DNA of 64,000 nucleotides from Allolobophora icterica (Eukaryota > Annelida > Clitellata > Crassiclitellata > Lumbricidae): contig OY744614.1 in assembly GCA_963556255.1 (NCBI GenBank), positions 1,150,747-1,214,746 of the forward strand. Reading direction: 5' to 3'. The notes beneath the pieces are model-generated. The model was not told where the DNA came from and made no database searches. It saw nothing but the letters and a program-made list of their open reading frames with translations. Both the position numbers and the translations under genes were made by a program. Positions 27,039-39,109 of the stretch are shown here, in pieces; the stretch's first letter is position 1; every line of letters starts with the position of its first letter.

Positions 27039-27944
27039 CAGTGCGTCTGATTTAAGGCGAGCGATCGATCGCTCTTCTTGGTCGCTCGCCTAGCAAAGGT
27101 ACCGGCGAGCGATTTACCGCTCGCCTAGCCGAAGGCATCTCACCGTCGGTAACAGTCGGTCGTATCTCGCTGAGTTTGAGTTAGACTTCAAGACGATAGA
27201 CGAACCTGGAGCCAGCCCATTATTTTATTTACCTAATTGAGATAACTTAATTTACTTACTTGCGGCAGCGGTGAATGCGTGCCGTGACCTGTCCTAATTA
27301 TTGCTGACTGATCAATTTCGTGCAATGTGATTGGCCATAACAACACGGCCGACACCTCACGCCGCGTGACATCAATCATCCGTTACATCACCAATTTCGA
27401 AAATTATTTTGAACAGCAATGGCGGCGAAGATGAGCAAGTCGAATAATAATGTTGCGTTGAGCATGTATCTGTCATGGAAATTAAGCGACTCGTTCGATG
27501 TGATGTAGTCGAAATAGAAAACCGTCGGACTGTTGTTTTACTGAAAGTCCTGCAGAAAGCGTGCCCATAAAATTCGAATGGATTGCCGGCTGACAGGTCA
27601 AGCTAAAAATGAGTGTTCAACCTGTGCCGAAGGCTCAACCAACGTTGTGAAATCAGCCGTCACACGTCATCTTACGTCAATGGTAGGTTTCTAGCGAATG
27701 TTCATTCATTCTGAGAATTTATATAGCGCCACTTCAAGAGACCTACTCAGATAACGGAACTGAATTGAGATAGGCCTACTAGGTGAGTACTTTATGAAGC
27801 GATACGAAAAATTACGAATACGATAGACCTACACAAAAATACGATGTACACAGGAGCACCTGAGTTCGACCGCATGTCGCTCGCCTACTCGATCCAGCGC
27901 GATCGATTTTCAACCCGCCTACTATTTTCAAATCAGACGCACTG
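27039..27944 (+). mobile_element. hAT element nested in the piggyBac-like relic
   Basis: Ends CAGTGCGTCTGATTT and AAATCAGACGCACTG. CTTTATAG at 27031-27038 is repeated at 27945-27952. Repeated GGCGAGCGATC/GATCGCTCGCC palindromes lie next to the left end. Near 27596-27690 the plus frame reads NECSTCAEGS ... VTRHLTSM, a BED-type C-x2-C ... H zinc finger, followed by GGTAGGT, which could be a 5' splice site. No transposase core is seen. Confidence 0.85.
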
Positions 27945-28209
27945 CTTTATAGTCGAAAACAGCTAACAGCTGACGAGAGAAATTCCTGATTCCAAAACGT
28001 GGCACCTAGGCTATATCGGGTATAACTTTTTTATGGCGTGGGATATCATCACGACTTTTACCTCAAAATGTGTGCAAATGGACCACCTACAGCTACCTAG
28101 AATGTCAAAATTATATTCCATGTGCTAAAAAAAAAATTTGCAGAAAACGTAGGGGGGTGATAACCACCCCCCCTTGGTAGCCCGAGGGTTAAATCCACTG
28201 CTCCAGTTA

Positions 28210-28568
28210 GACCCCTTTAAAACGGGGCCGAGATCAGTTACATATTCAACAGCCGCGTTCTTACGCTTCACTTATAGTGCCCCAAGTTTCCCATCAACTT
28301 AACTGACATCCACAAGATATCGCTAAACACTAAAATTACTACATAAGATCAGAGGATGCAGTTATACACCTCTTTAAAACTCCCAGATACATATTTACCT
28401 AGAGGCGTTTCTAAAAAGTGGGGGTGCCAATTTATTCTCCACTTTCCTTTTCGCATGGAGACCATTTTGGATACTCACACGAAGCGCTACTGACACAACG
28501 GCAATTTTATCGTCTATTATGTCATCTATTCGTTTTCGTTTTAGAACAAATTTATCCATTTTCCCTCT
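28210..28568. repeat. Dispersed repeat, inverted mate near 58680-58930
   Basis: Blocks such as CATGGAGACCATTTTGG and ACAAATTTATCCATTTTCC correspond in reverse complement to CAAATGGTCTCCATGCGAG and GAAGTGGATAAATTTGC at 58690-58850. A reversed Box A sits at 28305-28400. Confidence 0.65.
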
Positions 28569-28799
28569 CAGCAAAATCCCAACACGACGTGTATAAGTCA
28601 AAATCAACGACGTCTTAAATGCTTATATTATAATGTAACAGAGGGAGCTTTCTTCAGCTATCCGGTTCGGATATGTATAACCAAATACAGTAATTGATTC
28701 TGAGATAGTGAGGGGACTAAAGGGTGAGGCTCATATCAAGGAGAGTGTAGTCTGTCCGACCGATGACCTGTGTGGCTGAAAGTCTGCCTGTGACACAAT
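28569..28799 (+). repeat. 230-bp direct repeat, copy 1
   Basis: From CCCAACACGACGTGTATAAG to TCTGCCTGTGACACAAT; essentially identical to 29129-29359. Confidence 0.92.
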
Positions 28800-29128
28800 T
28801 AATCTGGCTCTCCGTTTACCTGTGAATCTAGCAAGGCCGATGTTGCAATCTCTGGGAAGGTATTGATTGGCATTGTTCTAAAAGTGGGGGAGTGGGCGGC
28901 ACCCCACTCCAAAAAATAAGGGCACGGGTACACCTCGTACCCCAGACAAATTACGCTTATGTGTTTACCAAACATTTAATCGCTTGATTAGCAATTCTTC
29001 AAATATCCGTATGGGTCCTGTCGCGAGTTCTTTCCAAGAAAAACCCAGTCTGCTGCAATTTAATATTTATTTACATGATATGAATAAAGTTCAATATGCG
29101 TCTTGCTTTTATGTACATGATATGTATA
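28800..29128. other. Spacer between the 230-bp direct repeats; no recognised gene
   Basis: Contains a short duplicated TACATGATATG.ATAAAGTTCAA motif near 29073 and 29111. Confidence 0.6.
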
Positions 29129-29359
29129 AAGTTCAATCCCAACACGACGTGTATAAGTCAAAATCAACGACGTCTTAAATGCTTATATTATAATGTAACA
29201 GAGGGAGCTTTCTTCAGCTATCCGGTTCGGATATGTATAACCAAATACAGTAATTGATTCTGAGATAGTGAGGGGACTAAAGGGTGAGGCTCATATCAAG
29301 GAGAGTGTAGTCTGTCCGACCGATGACCTGTGTGGCTGAAAGTCTGCCTGTGACACAAT
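29129..29359 (+). repeat. 230-bp direct repeat, copy 2
   Basis: Same sequence as 28569-28799, offset by 560 bp. The near identity suggests a recent duplication. Confidence 0.92.
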
Positions 29360-29530
29360 GCGTCTTGCTTTTATTTACACTATGTACAAAGTTCCAGATG
29401 TACCCTTCTTTTGGGTGATGTGAAAATACAGTCTACTAACCTACTACACAGTTCAAAGTCTGAAGTGCTAAACCAACACTCAACACAACCAAACACCAAA
29501 CAAACCAATTGACAAAAAAACCTCACAATT

Positions 29531-30477
29531 GTTCTGCTTAAGAGGCGCTCTCGAAAAACTTGATCAAACCAGTTGAAACTCGAAAACTTGAGCAAACCCA
29601 TCAGTCGCTCAACAGGTTCGTCTCATCCACGTCAGCCTGGTTTTTCAAAGTCGACGTTCAAGACACCACGTTGCCTTCAGCGTCCTCTTCACCACTTGTG
29701 TATCACCCTCACCGGGAATTGTTCTGCTTAAGAGGCGCTCTCGAAAAACTTGATCAAACCAGTTGAAACTCGAAAACTTGAGCAAACCCATCAGTCGCTC
29801 AACAGGTTCGTCTCATCCACGTCAGCCTGGTTTTCAAAGTCGACGTTCAAGACACCACGTTGCCTTCAGCGTCCTCTTCACCACTTGTGTATCACCCTCA
29901 CCGGGAATTGTTCTGCTTAAGAGGCGCTCTCGAAAAACTTGATCAAACCAGTTGAAACTCGAAAACTTGAGCAAACCCATCAGTCGCTCAACAGGTTCGT
30001 CTCATCCACGTCAGCCTGGTTTTCAAAGTCGACGTTCAAGACACCACGTTGCCTTCAGCGTCCTCTTCACCACTTGTGTATCACCCTCACCGGGAATTGT
30101 TCTGCTTAAGAGGCGCTCTCGAAAAACTTGATCAAACCAGTTGAAACTCGAAAACTTGAGCAAACCCATCAGTCGCTCAACAGGTTCGTCTCATCCACGT
30201 CAGCCTGGTTTTCAAAGTCGACGTTCAAGACATCACGTTGCCTTCAGCGTCCTCTTCACCACTTGTGTATCACCCTCACCGGGAATTGTTCTGCTTAAGA
30301 GGCGCTCTCGAAAAACTTGATCAAACCAGTTGAAACTCGAAAACTTGAGCAAACCCATCAGTCGCTCAACAGGTTCGTCTCATCCACGTCATCCTGGTTT
30401 TCAAAGTCGACGGTCAAGACACCACGTTGCCTTCAGCGTCCTCTTCACCACTTGTGTATCACCCTCACCGGGGAATA
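29531..30477 (+). repeat. Five-unit tandem array, 189-190 bp period
   Basis: GTTCTGCTTAAGAGGCGCTC begins at 29531, 29721, 29910, 30099 and 30288. Units differ at only a few positions: an extra T in unit 1, a CATCACG variant in unit 4, and GTCATCC and GACGGTC variants in unit 5. No complete gene is coded. Confidence 0.95.
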
Positions 30478-30724
30478 CGAAGCTACGACGACACTAAAAC
30501 CTTCCTGCCGTCCACTACGTCGTCAGTCCGTCCTTCCTTCCGACCTTTCCCGACGTCTTCTTCGAATTCCCCTCAGCGGTCCATCTGTCTTCACCGACTA
30601 TCTCTGTCCGACTGCCTTCTAACTGACCTCTAACCCATCCTCTAATTGTTCATGCACACTTCTCCGCCTACCTCAATCTAGCCTAACCTTACAGGTGTGC
30701 AATCCTCAGGTAAAGGTCTTTAGT
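30478..30724. other. No recognised gene
   Basis: C/T-rich sequence that follows the tandem array. Confidence 0.5.
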
Positions 30725-31010
30725 TATACAGACCATTTTGTGACAGGTCCCGTCAATGACCCTGCCAGTTCAATATGTCGTTAGTACATTGGACAGTAAT
30801 ACATGCAATCCACTGCCTCAGTTTAGACACCTTTAAAACACTTTCATTAACTGGTATAGATTTACGTTAGACGCGTTTACTCGCCAAATGAAATTTCAAA
30901 TATAAAATACGTATAAAATGTAAGGTCGCCGTCAACTGAACGGATATCGAGAAGATGTTGTTAAACATAAAGTAAGGTTTCGTTTCAATTGCGGTATCTT
31001 CAAATGATTT
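30725..31010 (-). repeat. Box A units, reverse orientation
   Basis: TTTAGACACCTTTAAAACAC near 30822 and GGATATCGAGAAGATGTTG near 30941 with the expected spacing. Confidence 0.75.
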
Positions 31011-31083
31011 CTTTCGGATTCAATTTTGCAGAAAGAACTGTAAAGAAGTGTCAGTGCACGAAGTTTAGATTAATAATAACGAT

Positions 31084-31113
31084 ATAATAATAATAATTAT
31101 TATTATTATTATT
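31084..31113. repeat. Short (TAA)n-(TTA)n switch
   Basis: ATAATAATAATAA changes at 31096 to TTATTATTATTATTATT and then to the LINE fragment. Confidence 0.9.
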
Positions 31114-31445
31114 CCGGAGGTCCACGCTGGCGCTTCCTGCGGTTTTGTCTTCAGCCGCGGGCATTCTCCTCCTCCAAACCCACATTTTAACCTCTATCCA
31201 GCTTACACCGAATGCACATCTCCTAGGCATGAAGTCCGAGTGATCCTCCAATACGGAAATCGACGACGCAGGCTCAATGGGACAAGCCCTTGTAGAATCA
31301 AACGGCCAACGCACTGTTTCAAGGCACAACAGACTTATACCAACATCTCACGTTTAAAAGCAATCTCTTCACTACACGCCAGTGATTGGTTATATGCCTT
31401 ACCGTTAACAGCTTGCTGGCTGAGATTGGGTATGTCGATCTGAGC
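31114..31445 (+). pseudogene. REL-endonuclease LINE, copy E, plus strand
   Basis: Plus-strand frames: RRSTLALPAVLSSAAGILLL at the microsatellite junction, later SRLKAISSLHASDWLYALPL and TACWLRL. These align with copy D (RRVSSLALPAFLVSAAGT, ARLRAVSAQHASDWLHCLPI, TSCGLRM). Copies D and E begin at the same residue pair. The 3' part is lost. The sequence ends close to the TTAA element at 31459. Confidence 0.8.
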
Positions 31446-31458
31446 CTCGAGGCCTTAA

Positions 31459-32136
31459 CCCTTTCCGTCCCATGCCATTTTGGTCCTGCGCTACCGGGAA
31501 TTTCTGGCCATACATACATGCATACGCACGCACATGCATACATACATGCATACAAACATACATGCATACATACATGTATGCATGCATACATACATACATG
31601 CATACATCCATACATACAGACATACATGCATACATGCATGTATGCATACAAGTATACATACAAGTATACATACATGCATACATGCATACATGCATACATA
31701 CATACATGCATACATACATGTATGCATGTATGCATAGATACATGCATACATACATACATACATACATTCAGACATACATTCATATACATGTATGTATGTA
31801 TGCATGTATGTATGTATACATGCATGTATGTATGCATGTATGCATGTGTGTATGCACGTATGTCTGTATATTCATGCAAACATAAATACATACATTCATA
31901 CATACATGATCAACAGTCCTATGATCAATGGTCCTAATGATCAATGGTCCGTGTGACGAAACGTCCTGTGATCAATAGTCCTATGATCAATAGCCCTGTG
32001 ATCAATGGTCCGCAAATCGTCTGGGCAATGACAACGAACCTTGTCAAACCTTGTATAGGACGTACGCCGTACGTCATAAGGTAGCGCGGCTGTCCAAATC
32101 ATGACGTACGGCGTACGTCATAAGGGACGGAAGGGG
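31459..32136. mobile_element. TTAA-flanked element 3
   Basis: TTAA at 31455-31458 and 32137-32140. Inverted ends CCCTTTCCGTCCC and CCCCTTCCGTCCC. The interior contains a (CATA)n tract at 31500-31905, then several TGATCAATGGTCC/TGATCAATAGTCC repeats, then two CGTACGCCGTACG/ACGTACGGCGTACG palindromes near the right end. No transposase. Confidence 0.8.
31500..31905. repeat. (CATACATG)n microsatellite inside the TTAA element
   Basis: ACATACATGCATACAT tract whose strand composition changes from CATA to TATG near 31785. Confidence 0.9.
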
Positions 32137-32140
32137 TTAA

Positions 32141-34960
32141 GGTCGACTTAAACTGCACTGACTTCCACAGGATGTCACCAAACACTACATACTGCTACAT
32201 AAAATCCACGATTCCGGTTAGACAACTTAAATCGCTGCCCTTCTCTGCATAGTTACCAATGGCGTTCAATATCTCCGCAACTAACCTACTCTACACGTGG
32301 TAGTGCCAGTCCGAAGCCTGAAGAGAGGAGGAGGGCGACGCTAATTATCTTTCTTATGACACAGTGTCGTTAAACAGCAATTGACGCTGACTCAAGCGCT
32401 TGGTACATCTGCTGTTGTTCCGTGAAGCTTAAGGTCGACTTCAATGAAACTGAAATCGCTAAACACTAAACAATGCCACATAAAAATCAACGGTTCGAGT
32501 TACACACCTTTAAAACGTAGCTATTCTCGGCCACATATAGGCATACACCAGACACACGGTACAATGATCATTGAAACATGAGGTCGACTTTAGCGTAACT
32601 GACATCCACAAGATGTCGCTAAACTCGAAACACTCCTACATAAAATCCAAGACTGGAGTTAAACACCTTAAGACTCTGCCAATTTCAGTAACATATTTAA
32701 TTGCTTTCAACCGCCAGTCATCGTCTCCTCTCAGTCTACCAAATAGTTGGAATTGTTCAAACTCTTGTCCTAACAAAGTCAACGGTCTAGGAGTAATTAT
32801 CGACCGATTGAACGCGACTGCTTGATATGTAACTGAGATTGACACCATTTTAAAGGTGGCTAACTTTAACTGCAGGTTATTAGTGTCATCAGCCTCCTCC
32901 TGAAACCAGGCTTGAGACTGGCACCACTCGGAAACTGCAGTGACGGAGTCGCAAATTCTTCAGCCATCTAAATTTAATGGAGATACCTAATTTAAAGGCT
33001 TGATATAGGTAGATATAACCTATAGGCCAAAATGAAGCTTTCAATCAGGTACGATCTGCAGTCAGACGCCAGCATTTTTCTGTAACTGTAAGGTGTGGTC
33101 AAATTGACCGATCGTGCGAACGATCCATATACCCAAATTCATAAATTTTCCACCCTATCCCCATGGCGTCTTCTTTGAAAACACTGGGCTTTTTCCCTGT
33201 TATTGGCCCTACAGTTCAATTTAGACACCTGTTAAACGGTGCCATTTGCCGATACATATATACCAGTCGTGTTAAATAGGTAGATTTCAGACCAGTTGTC
33301 AAAAAACGTAAGGTGGACTTCACGTAACTGACATGCACAAGATGTCGCTAAACACTAAAGAATGGTAAATATATTTACATCATCATCATTCAGCTTTTCT
33401 GACCGATTCTGCGAACCATCCGTAACTCAAAGTCACAAATTTTCCAGCGTATCCGAACGCTGTCGCCCTGGACAGCTCTGGTCTTTTTCTCTGTGATTGG
33501 CCTTCCGACGTGGGGTTCCTCTCGGGCCTTCCATCAGCGTTCTATGGACTTTAATTACATCTTATGGCAACAAAGACCCAACAGTTCAACGACATCTTAT
33601 GGCAACAAATTCCATTGACGTCGGCAAAAATTATGACAATTTCAAAAACGTTTTATATTGATGCTGTATATTCTTTTATTGCGTTTAGTCGCCTCGATAG
33701 TAACTTCGTCAAGTTCCCTTCAGCGACACTGGTAATCACAAGATGTCACTAATACACGGGTCATTAATATATGAAAATATGTTGCTCCAGTTCGACACCT
33801 TTAAAACGCTTACATCACAGCTATAGATAATCGCTAACTGCGTTATGGCCAGATGTGTGAAATGAATACTGTCCCTTTGTTTACGTCAATGTCTTCGCAA
33901 CTGAATCCGAAAAGTGTCTCTAAACATTAATTACTGCTACGTAAAATAAAACCCAGTTGAATTTAGACACCTTTAAAACCCTGTCAGTTTCGCATTCATA
34001 TTCTCCGATCGCGTTCAATCTGCGGCTTTATTCTCGACCCAAAGCAATCTATTACCGACTTCACAGTAACTGAAGACCCACAAGACGTCGCTATACGCTA
34101 ACTACTGCTAGATAAAAACCCACGGTTTCATTTAGACACCTTTAAATCGCAACTATTTTTCGCTTTACCAGCCTCCTTCAGTGGCTATATTTCCAATCAG
34201 TGTATAATTATTATAAGAAGCGTAAGGTCGACCTCAACGTAACTGATCTCCACAAGATGTCGCCATACACTGACCACTGCTAAATAAACCCACGATTACA
34301 GTTTAACATAAATAAATTTCTGCCAATCTCTGCTATATATACATCCCAATCGCGTTCAATCGCTCCGCTGCTGGTAGTGGTAGTCCCAAGCCTGGAGAAA
34401 GGAGGGCGACGCTAATCATCTTTGTTATGACAAAGCGTCGTTAAGCAGCCATTAACTGTAACTCAATCGCTAGAAAACCTGACATAATCCCAAGAGACTT
34501 CAGGGAGACATCTTGATCTCCGCTAATCTCACTAACACATTACCAATCGCGATAAATCGCCAAACAAGGTCGACGTTGACGAAATTAACACTCTGAAGAT
34601 GTAGCTATATAGGCTTACATCTGATTTTGCTCTTTGCAGCCTACGGTTGAATTCAACGTAACTGACATACACAAGATATCGCTAAACGCGGGTCACAGCT
34701 GCATAAAATCTAAGACTGCAATTAGACGTCCGCGATTGATAAAATTCTTACTTTAGATTCTAAAGTAACAATTTTATCAATCGCGTTCAATCGCCAATAT
34801 AGGTCGGCGTCAACGAAACTGACATTCAAGAGATGTAGCTAAACACTAGTCTAAATGCTGCTGCAAGAAAACCATGCTGCTGTCGAGTGGTGCCAGTCCG
34901 AATCATATTTAAAGGAGGAGGACGACGCTAATCATCGTTTTTACACAGCGTCGTTAACCC
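32141..34960 (-). repeat. Long run of Box A and Box B units, reverse orientation
   Basis: At least ten reversed Box A cores (AACTGACATCCACAAGATGT-type) near 32165, 32440, 32600, 33325, 33740, 33905, 34075, 34240, 34665 and 34820. Reversed Box B (GAGGAGGGCGACGCTAAT-type) near 32325, 34400 and 34915. Junctions read ACACCTTTAAAAC. It is interrupted by non-box sequence near 33400-33540. Confidence 0.8.
34731..34785. repeat. Near-perfect hairpin (16-bp outer and 7-bp inner stem)
   Basis: Outer arms CGCGATTGATAAAATT and AATTTTATCAATCGCG. Inner ACTTTAG, loop ATT, CTAAAGT. The left arm corresponds to a reversed Box A end segment. Confidence 0.95.
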
Positions 34961-35834
34961 GATATTAGGTCAGGTCAGATACCGGTACCATGTGAAAATC
35001 CAGAATAAAGAGAAACAGCTGAACAGTAAAACATGCTGGACGATATTAATGGCAAAATATTCCAGTTTGTTTCCAAAGCTTTGGCCACCTTGCGAATAAA
35101 GCTTTCTCTATTTTAATTGAAAATGAAATTAAGGGCTAAACCACGAAGGGTAGAGGCAGTTCCTAAGAGGCTAAGACTGCACAGAATAGACAGCATAATT
35201 GAAGATATAATAAGGTTTTGGCAGAACGTGAGAGAAGCGGCACTGGATTTCCCTATGATAAAACAAATGGTGATAATTTATTCGTACCCATTGCCACCCC
35301 ATGGCTCGAATCAGCAACTGAAACTTCCCAGCAACTTCCTTCGAACACCATCTCTATTTCTCATTCCAATCCATTGGCAGCAGTGTCGCAGGCCAGTTGC
35401 CAAGTCCTGTGTCCCGGAGATGATCAGTAGCATCAGCTTCCTCCTTAAATCAGGCTTGAGACTGGCACCACTCGCAAACGGCATTGACGGAGTTGCAGAG
35501 TGTTCAGGGATGTACATTTTATGAAGACACTAATCTTCATTTATCTAAAGGCTATAATTGGCCGAAGAGAAACTTCGACACAGGTACACAACTGATCTGC
35601 AGTCAAGGGCGAGCTTTTTCTGTGACTCTTAAGCGTGGTAAAATTGATCGATTCTGCGCAACATCCCGTATCCAAATTCATAAATTTTCTGCCGTATCCC
35701 CACGCGGTCTCCCTTAACAGCACAGTCCTTTTTTCTCTGTAATTCGTCCTGCGACGCGGAACGGGCTTTGATCATTTCCTCAACGTTCTGTCGTCTTCTC
35801 GACACCGCTTTTTAAATGACATAATAAGGCAAAA
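34961..35834. other. No recognised gene
   Basis: A Box B tail-like segment (CTTCCTCCTTAAATCAGGCT, GAGACTGGCACCACTCG) lies at 35438-35480; the same segment is found at 32890-32930. Otherwise unassigned. Confidence 0.45.
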
Positions 35835-36420
35835 AAGACCCCCAGAGTTTAACGACATCTTATGACAACAAGGGCAGTTTAAGTCTGCAAAAATTATGAC
35901 ATTTTCGAAAACGTTTTATACTGATGCTATGTATTATTTAATTACGTTTAATCGCTTCCATAGCAATTCCGACAAGTTCTGTTTAACCACTCTGCCAGTC
36001 ACAAGATGTCGCTAACACACCAGACATTAATGAAATCTACCGCTCCAGTTATACACCTTTAAAAAACTTTTATTTCAGCTATAGATATTCGCTTATCGCG
36101 TTTATTCGACAGATGGACATCCATGATATAGTCATTTTGGCTATAGGTCAATGTCGACGCCACTGACGTTCCCAAGATGTCGCTAAACATTAGCTACTAC
36201 TACCCAAAAACACAGTTCTGTTTAAACACCTTTAAAACGCTATCATTCTCAGCCACATATTCACCAGTCGCGTTTACGCGCTGGGATTATTTATGAAGCT
36301 AATGTCTTGTGTAGGTTAAGTTCGATTTCAACGTAACTGACATCCACAAGATGTCGTGAAACACTAAGCAATGCAAATATAAATCCACGGTTCCAGTTAG
36401 ACACCTTTGCGGTCTGTTAC
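35835..36420 (-). repeat. Box A units, reverse orientation
   Basis: CACAAGATGTCGCTAACAC near 35999, CCCAAGATGTCGCTAAACAT near 36172, CCACAAGATGTCGTGAAACA near 36343; AGACACCTTTGC at 36400. Confidence 0.8.
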
Positions 36421-37130
36421 GATCGCAAAACGAAACCCACCCGTCTAGCCTAGAGCCGCTAATAGATAGCTCTTGTCTGGCCAATAATTAGCTATAATCA
36501 GAGTTCTATTTTTATCCGTTAGAAGAAACATTGTAGATTCCGAAAATTCCCGTATGTGTGTTTCCACTGGTTTGGTAAAGAAATGTAACTTCCGGTCTTG
36601 CAGGCCTCATTCCCTTATGCTAAATCTTTTGCTCGAAAACAATGTCGAGCTCTTAGTCAAGCAGTGGTTGCACGCATCGTTGACTTTGGGTACAATTCCT
36701 TCGTTATACTAGAAAAGGAAAAGAAATGACAAGCGGTGTGTTCAGTTTTGACTTGCAGAGCAAAAATATTAGAAACAAATTGTCAATTGGCCTGCAATAG
36801 AACATCTCTGCTGTTACGGGATTAGAATGAGAAAAACAGACGACCTATTAAAAGGAAGTTGCAGGTTGCAAACAGTGGGTCAGCATCACTATTCGTTCCA
36901 ACTTTTTTTATATTTAGACAATTCAACTGTTTAGTTAGTTGATTTTGAGACGGTCTTGTAAAGGTTAAGCTGTGTTATAGCGCAATAGAAATCATTGTTA
37001 TAATCATTAGTAATTAATTACTCAATATGGCTTCGTTAAGCGATTTTAAAGCATATCAAAGCATTCATTTGGAATATCTAAACCTTAAATGTCATCGCAA
37101 ATGAAACAACACAAGGAAGAATCACAGTCG
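36421..37130. other. No recognised gene
   Basis: No coding region or repeat that I can support. Confidence 0.45.
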
Positions 37131-37320
37131 CTATCATTAACTACTGCTACATAAAATAAAACCTTCAGTTCCAGTTAGACACCTATAGAACGCTATTATT
37201 TACGGCTATATAATTAGCCGCTGCGTGCAATCGCTAAATTCCTGTGGCAACTCTGCTATAGTATAAAGCGTTAAGTTCGACTTCAAAGTAACTGACATCC
37301 ACATGATGCCAGATTATGTC
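37130..37320 (-). repeat. Box A unit, reverse orientation
   Basis: CCAGTTAGACACCTATAGAA near 37172 and AACTGACATCCACATGATGC near 37290. Confidence 0.75.
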
Positions 37321-37472
37321 AATTACGCATCAACCAAAATGAGATAATCACGCCGTAATGTTTGTGGCATAGAATAGACGTAGCTCATCTGAAGTAAATA
37401 TGAATGGTTGATGGATTTATGATTGGAATGAGTAATTCAACTCTAAACACCATCCACCTTAGTCGTCTACCG

Positions 37473-38680
37473 CAGGGGTCTCCAAAGTACGGCCCGCGGG
37501 CCACATCCGGCCCGCTAAAGGTCTCTATTCTGGCCCGCGGAACTCTTGAAAAAACAAAATAAATTGAGAAAATTTATAAAAATTACTATATTCGATCTCA
37601 TGGACTCAATCATCGCCAATTTCGTGACCTCCTGCTGGAAATGGATGCTGAGTTTCCAGACCTACCTTACCATACTTCAGTGAGATGGCTTAGTTGTGGA
37701 AAAGTTCTGGCTTGATTTTTTTTAGCTTCGAACTGTTTTTGAATGATTCTTAAATGAGAAGAACCGTCCACTTGTGTTGCTCACAGACAGTGAATGGCTC
37801 TGGAAATTAGCCTTTTCAGCAGATTTAACCATGCACCTGAATGATTTCAATCTACGAATGCAGGGTGAAACTTCACTCATTTGTGATTTGTACTCCAAGG
37901 TGAAAGCTTTTCGTCAGAAGTTAACATTATTTGGTACTCAGTAAGCAAGAAGCTGCTTATCTCACTTGTCACGCTGTGACAAATATAGCCAGAAAGCTGC
38001 GACTCCGTTTCCAAGCTTGTTCGCTCAAGATGTCATTTCCGTTTTGAAACAACAGTTCCAGGAACGTTTCTCTGATCTCGATGCATGGAAAAATATGCAT
38101 GCTCTTCGAAAATAAGAACCTTCGAAAATCCTTTTGACTCTGTCATTGAAGACTTACCTCCTGACTTACAAATGGAAGTTATCGATTTGTAATCCAATGA
38201 CATCCTGAGGGACAAATTTAAGGAAGGAAATTTGATTGAATTCTACAAATGCCTTCCATCTGACCAATATGTTCATTTAAGAAACTTTGCTCGTGAATTC
38301 ATTTCAGTTTTTGGCACTACGTATTTGTGTGAGAAGACTTTTTCCAAGATGAAGTACACGAAATCCTGCTACAGATCGCAATTGTCTGATAAACATTTGA
38401 ATGCCTTACTTATGATTGGAACCACTCACTTTGAACCGCAGTTGGATAGAATTATTTCAGAAATGCATCAATTTCATGCTTCTCACACTAATCAGGACTA
38501 ACGAAACACCATCTTAATTGTTATTGATATCTGAATTGAAATTCTGCACTGCATCAGACCTCAGGAATAAATAGTCTGTTAACAGTAATTCATTCGCGGG
38601 TGTTTTTTTTAGTTTTGGCCCGTGGAGCTTTAGAAAGTCAGCAATATGGCCCCCCCGCTGGAAAACTTTGGAGACCCCTG
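37473..38680 (+). mobile_element. hAT transposon relic (CAGGGGTCTCC ends)
   Basis: Inverted ends CAGGGGTCTCCAAAGT and ACTTTGGAGACCCCTG, 16 of 16. Subterminal GGCCCGCGG/GGCCCG motifs are mirrored. Flanking 8-mers (GTCTACCG, TGCTAAAC) share only the central CTA, so the duplication has decayed. Inside, RDLLLEMDAEFPDLPYHTSV-like, RWLSCGKVL and the dimerization domain give a decayed hAT transposase. Confidence 0.9.
38232..38501 (+). pseudogene. hAT transposase C-terminal dimerization domain
   Basis: An open stretch of 89 codons: FYKCLPSDQYVHLRNFAREF, FGTTYLCEKTFSKMKYTKS, YRSQLSDKHLNALLMIGTTH and a stop. It is the hATC domain (YxCEx.FS.MK...R..L.D..L...L). Upstream codons for the catalytic region (37600-38230) are riddled with stops, so this is the surviving end of a ZBED/GTF2IRD2-like hAT transposase. 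Confidence 0.9.
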
Positions 38681-38865
38681 TGCTAAACCAAAGATAGTTG
38701 TCACATCAAGGCCGACAGTATGAGTGTGGGTCCATATACGGATTTCTAACTGATGAAGAATATAGAAGCTTACGTTTTGAACCACATCTCCACATCCATA
38801 TACATATATTATATGACTAAGATGACAACTATAAGGCGGAGAATGAGGTTGATGTCAGATCTGTC

Positions 38866-39074
38866 CAGGGCTGTAGTGGTAAAATTAGAGGTGAGTACAC
38901 GCTACCGGTTAGTTTTCCTAAACAAATTAGAGGTGAGTATACGCTACAGTATTTTGTGAGTATACGCTATAGTATTTTAATATAAATAAATAAAAATATT
39001 TTGTGAGGTGAGTATACGGTCTCTAGAGGTAAGTATACGCTGTATACCCGCGTATATCCTCGACTACAGCCCTG
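38866..39074. mobile_element. hAT-like MITE (CAGGGCTGTAGT ends)
   Basis: Ends CAGGGCTGTAGT and (reverse complement) CAGGGCTGTAGT. GATCTGTC at 38858-38865 is repeated at 39075-39082. The interior has five GAGTATACGCT-type direct repeats. Confidence 0.92.
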
Positions 39075-39109
39075 GATCTGTCCAAGAAGAATGTAGCCGT
39101 GGCTCAGAC

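Larger units (their letters stand above)
26265..28188 (-). mobile_element. TTAA-flanked piggyBac-like element 2
   Basis: TTAA at 26261-26264 and 28189-28192. Inverted ends CCCTCAGGCTACCAAGG and CCCTCGGGCTACCAAGG differ at one position. Subterminal GGTGGTTACCACCCCCC and GGTGATAACCACCCCCC mirror each other. The interior holds a piggyBac-type Cys-rich domain remnant and a nested hAT insertion. Strand is that of the remnant. Confidence 0.85.

Noticed and set aside
28395..28607. A 70-codon frame with RGKMDKFVLKRKRIDDIIDD
   Set aside because: It lies in a dispersed repeat. The mate at 58690 keeps a partly similar frame (KREVDKFALEGTRVDDDNIP), which could be an old coding exon, but the similarity is short and I cannot name a family.
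29531..30477. CRISPR-like array
   Set aside because: The units are contiguous 189-bp tandem copies without short conserved repeats separated by unique spacers, in a eukaryotic context.
31319..31937. Cys/Met/Tyr-rich and Thr/His-rich frames up to 194 codons
   Set aside because: They are by-products of the (CATA)n tract inside a TTAA element.
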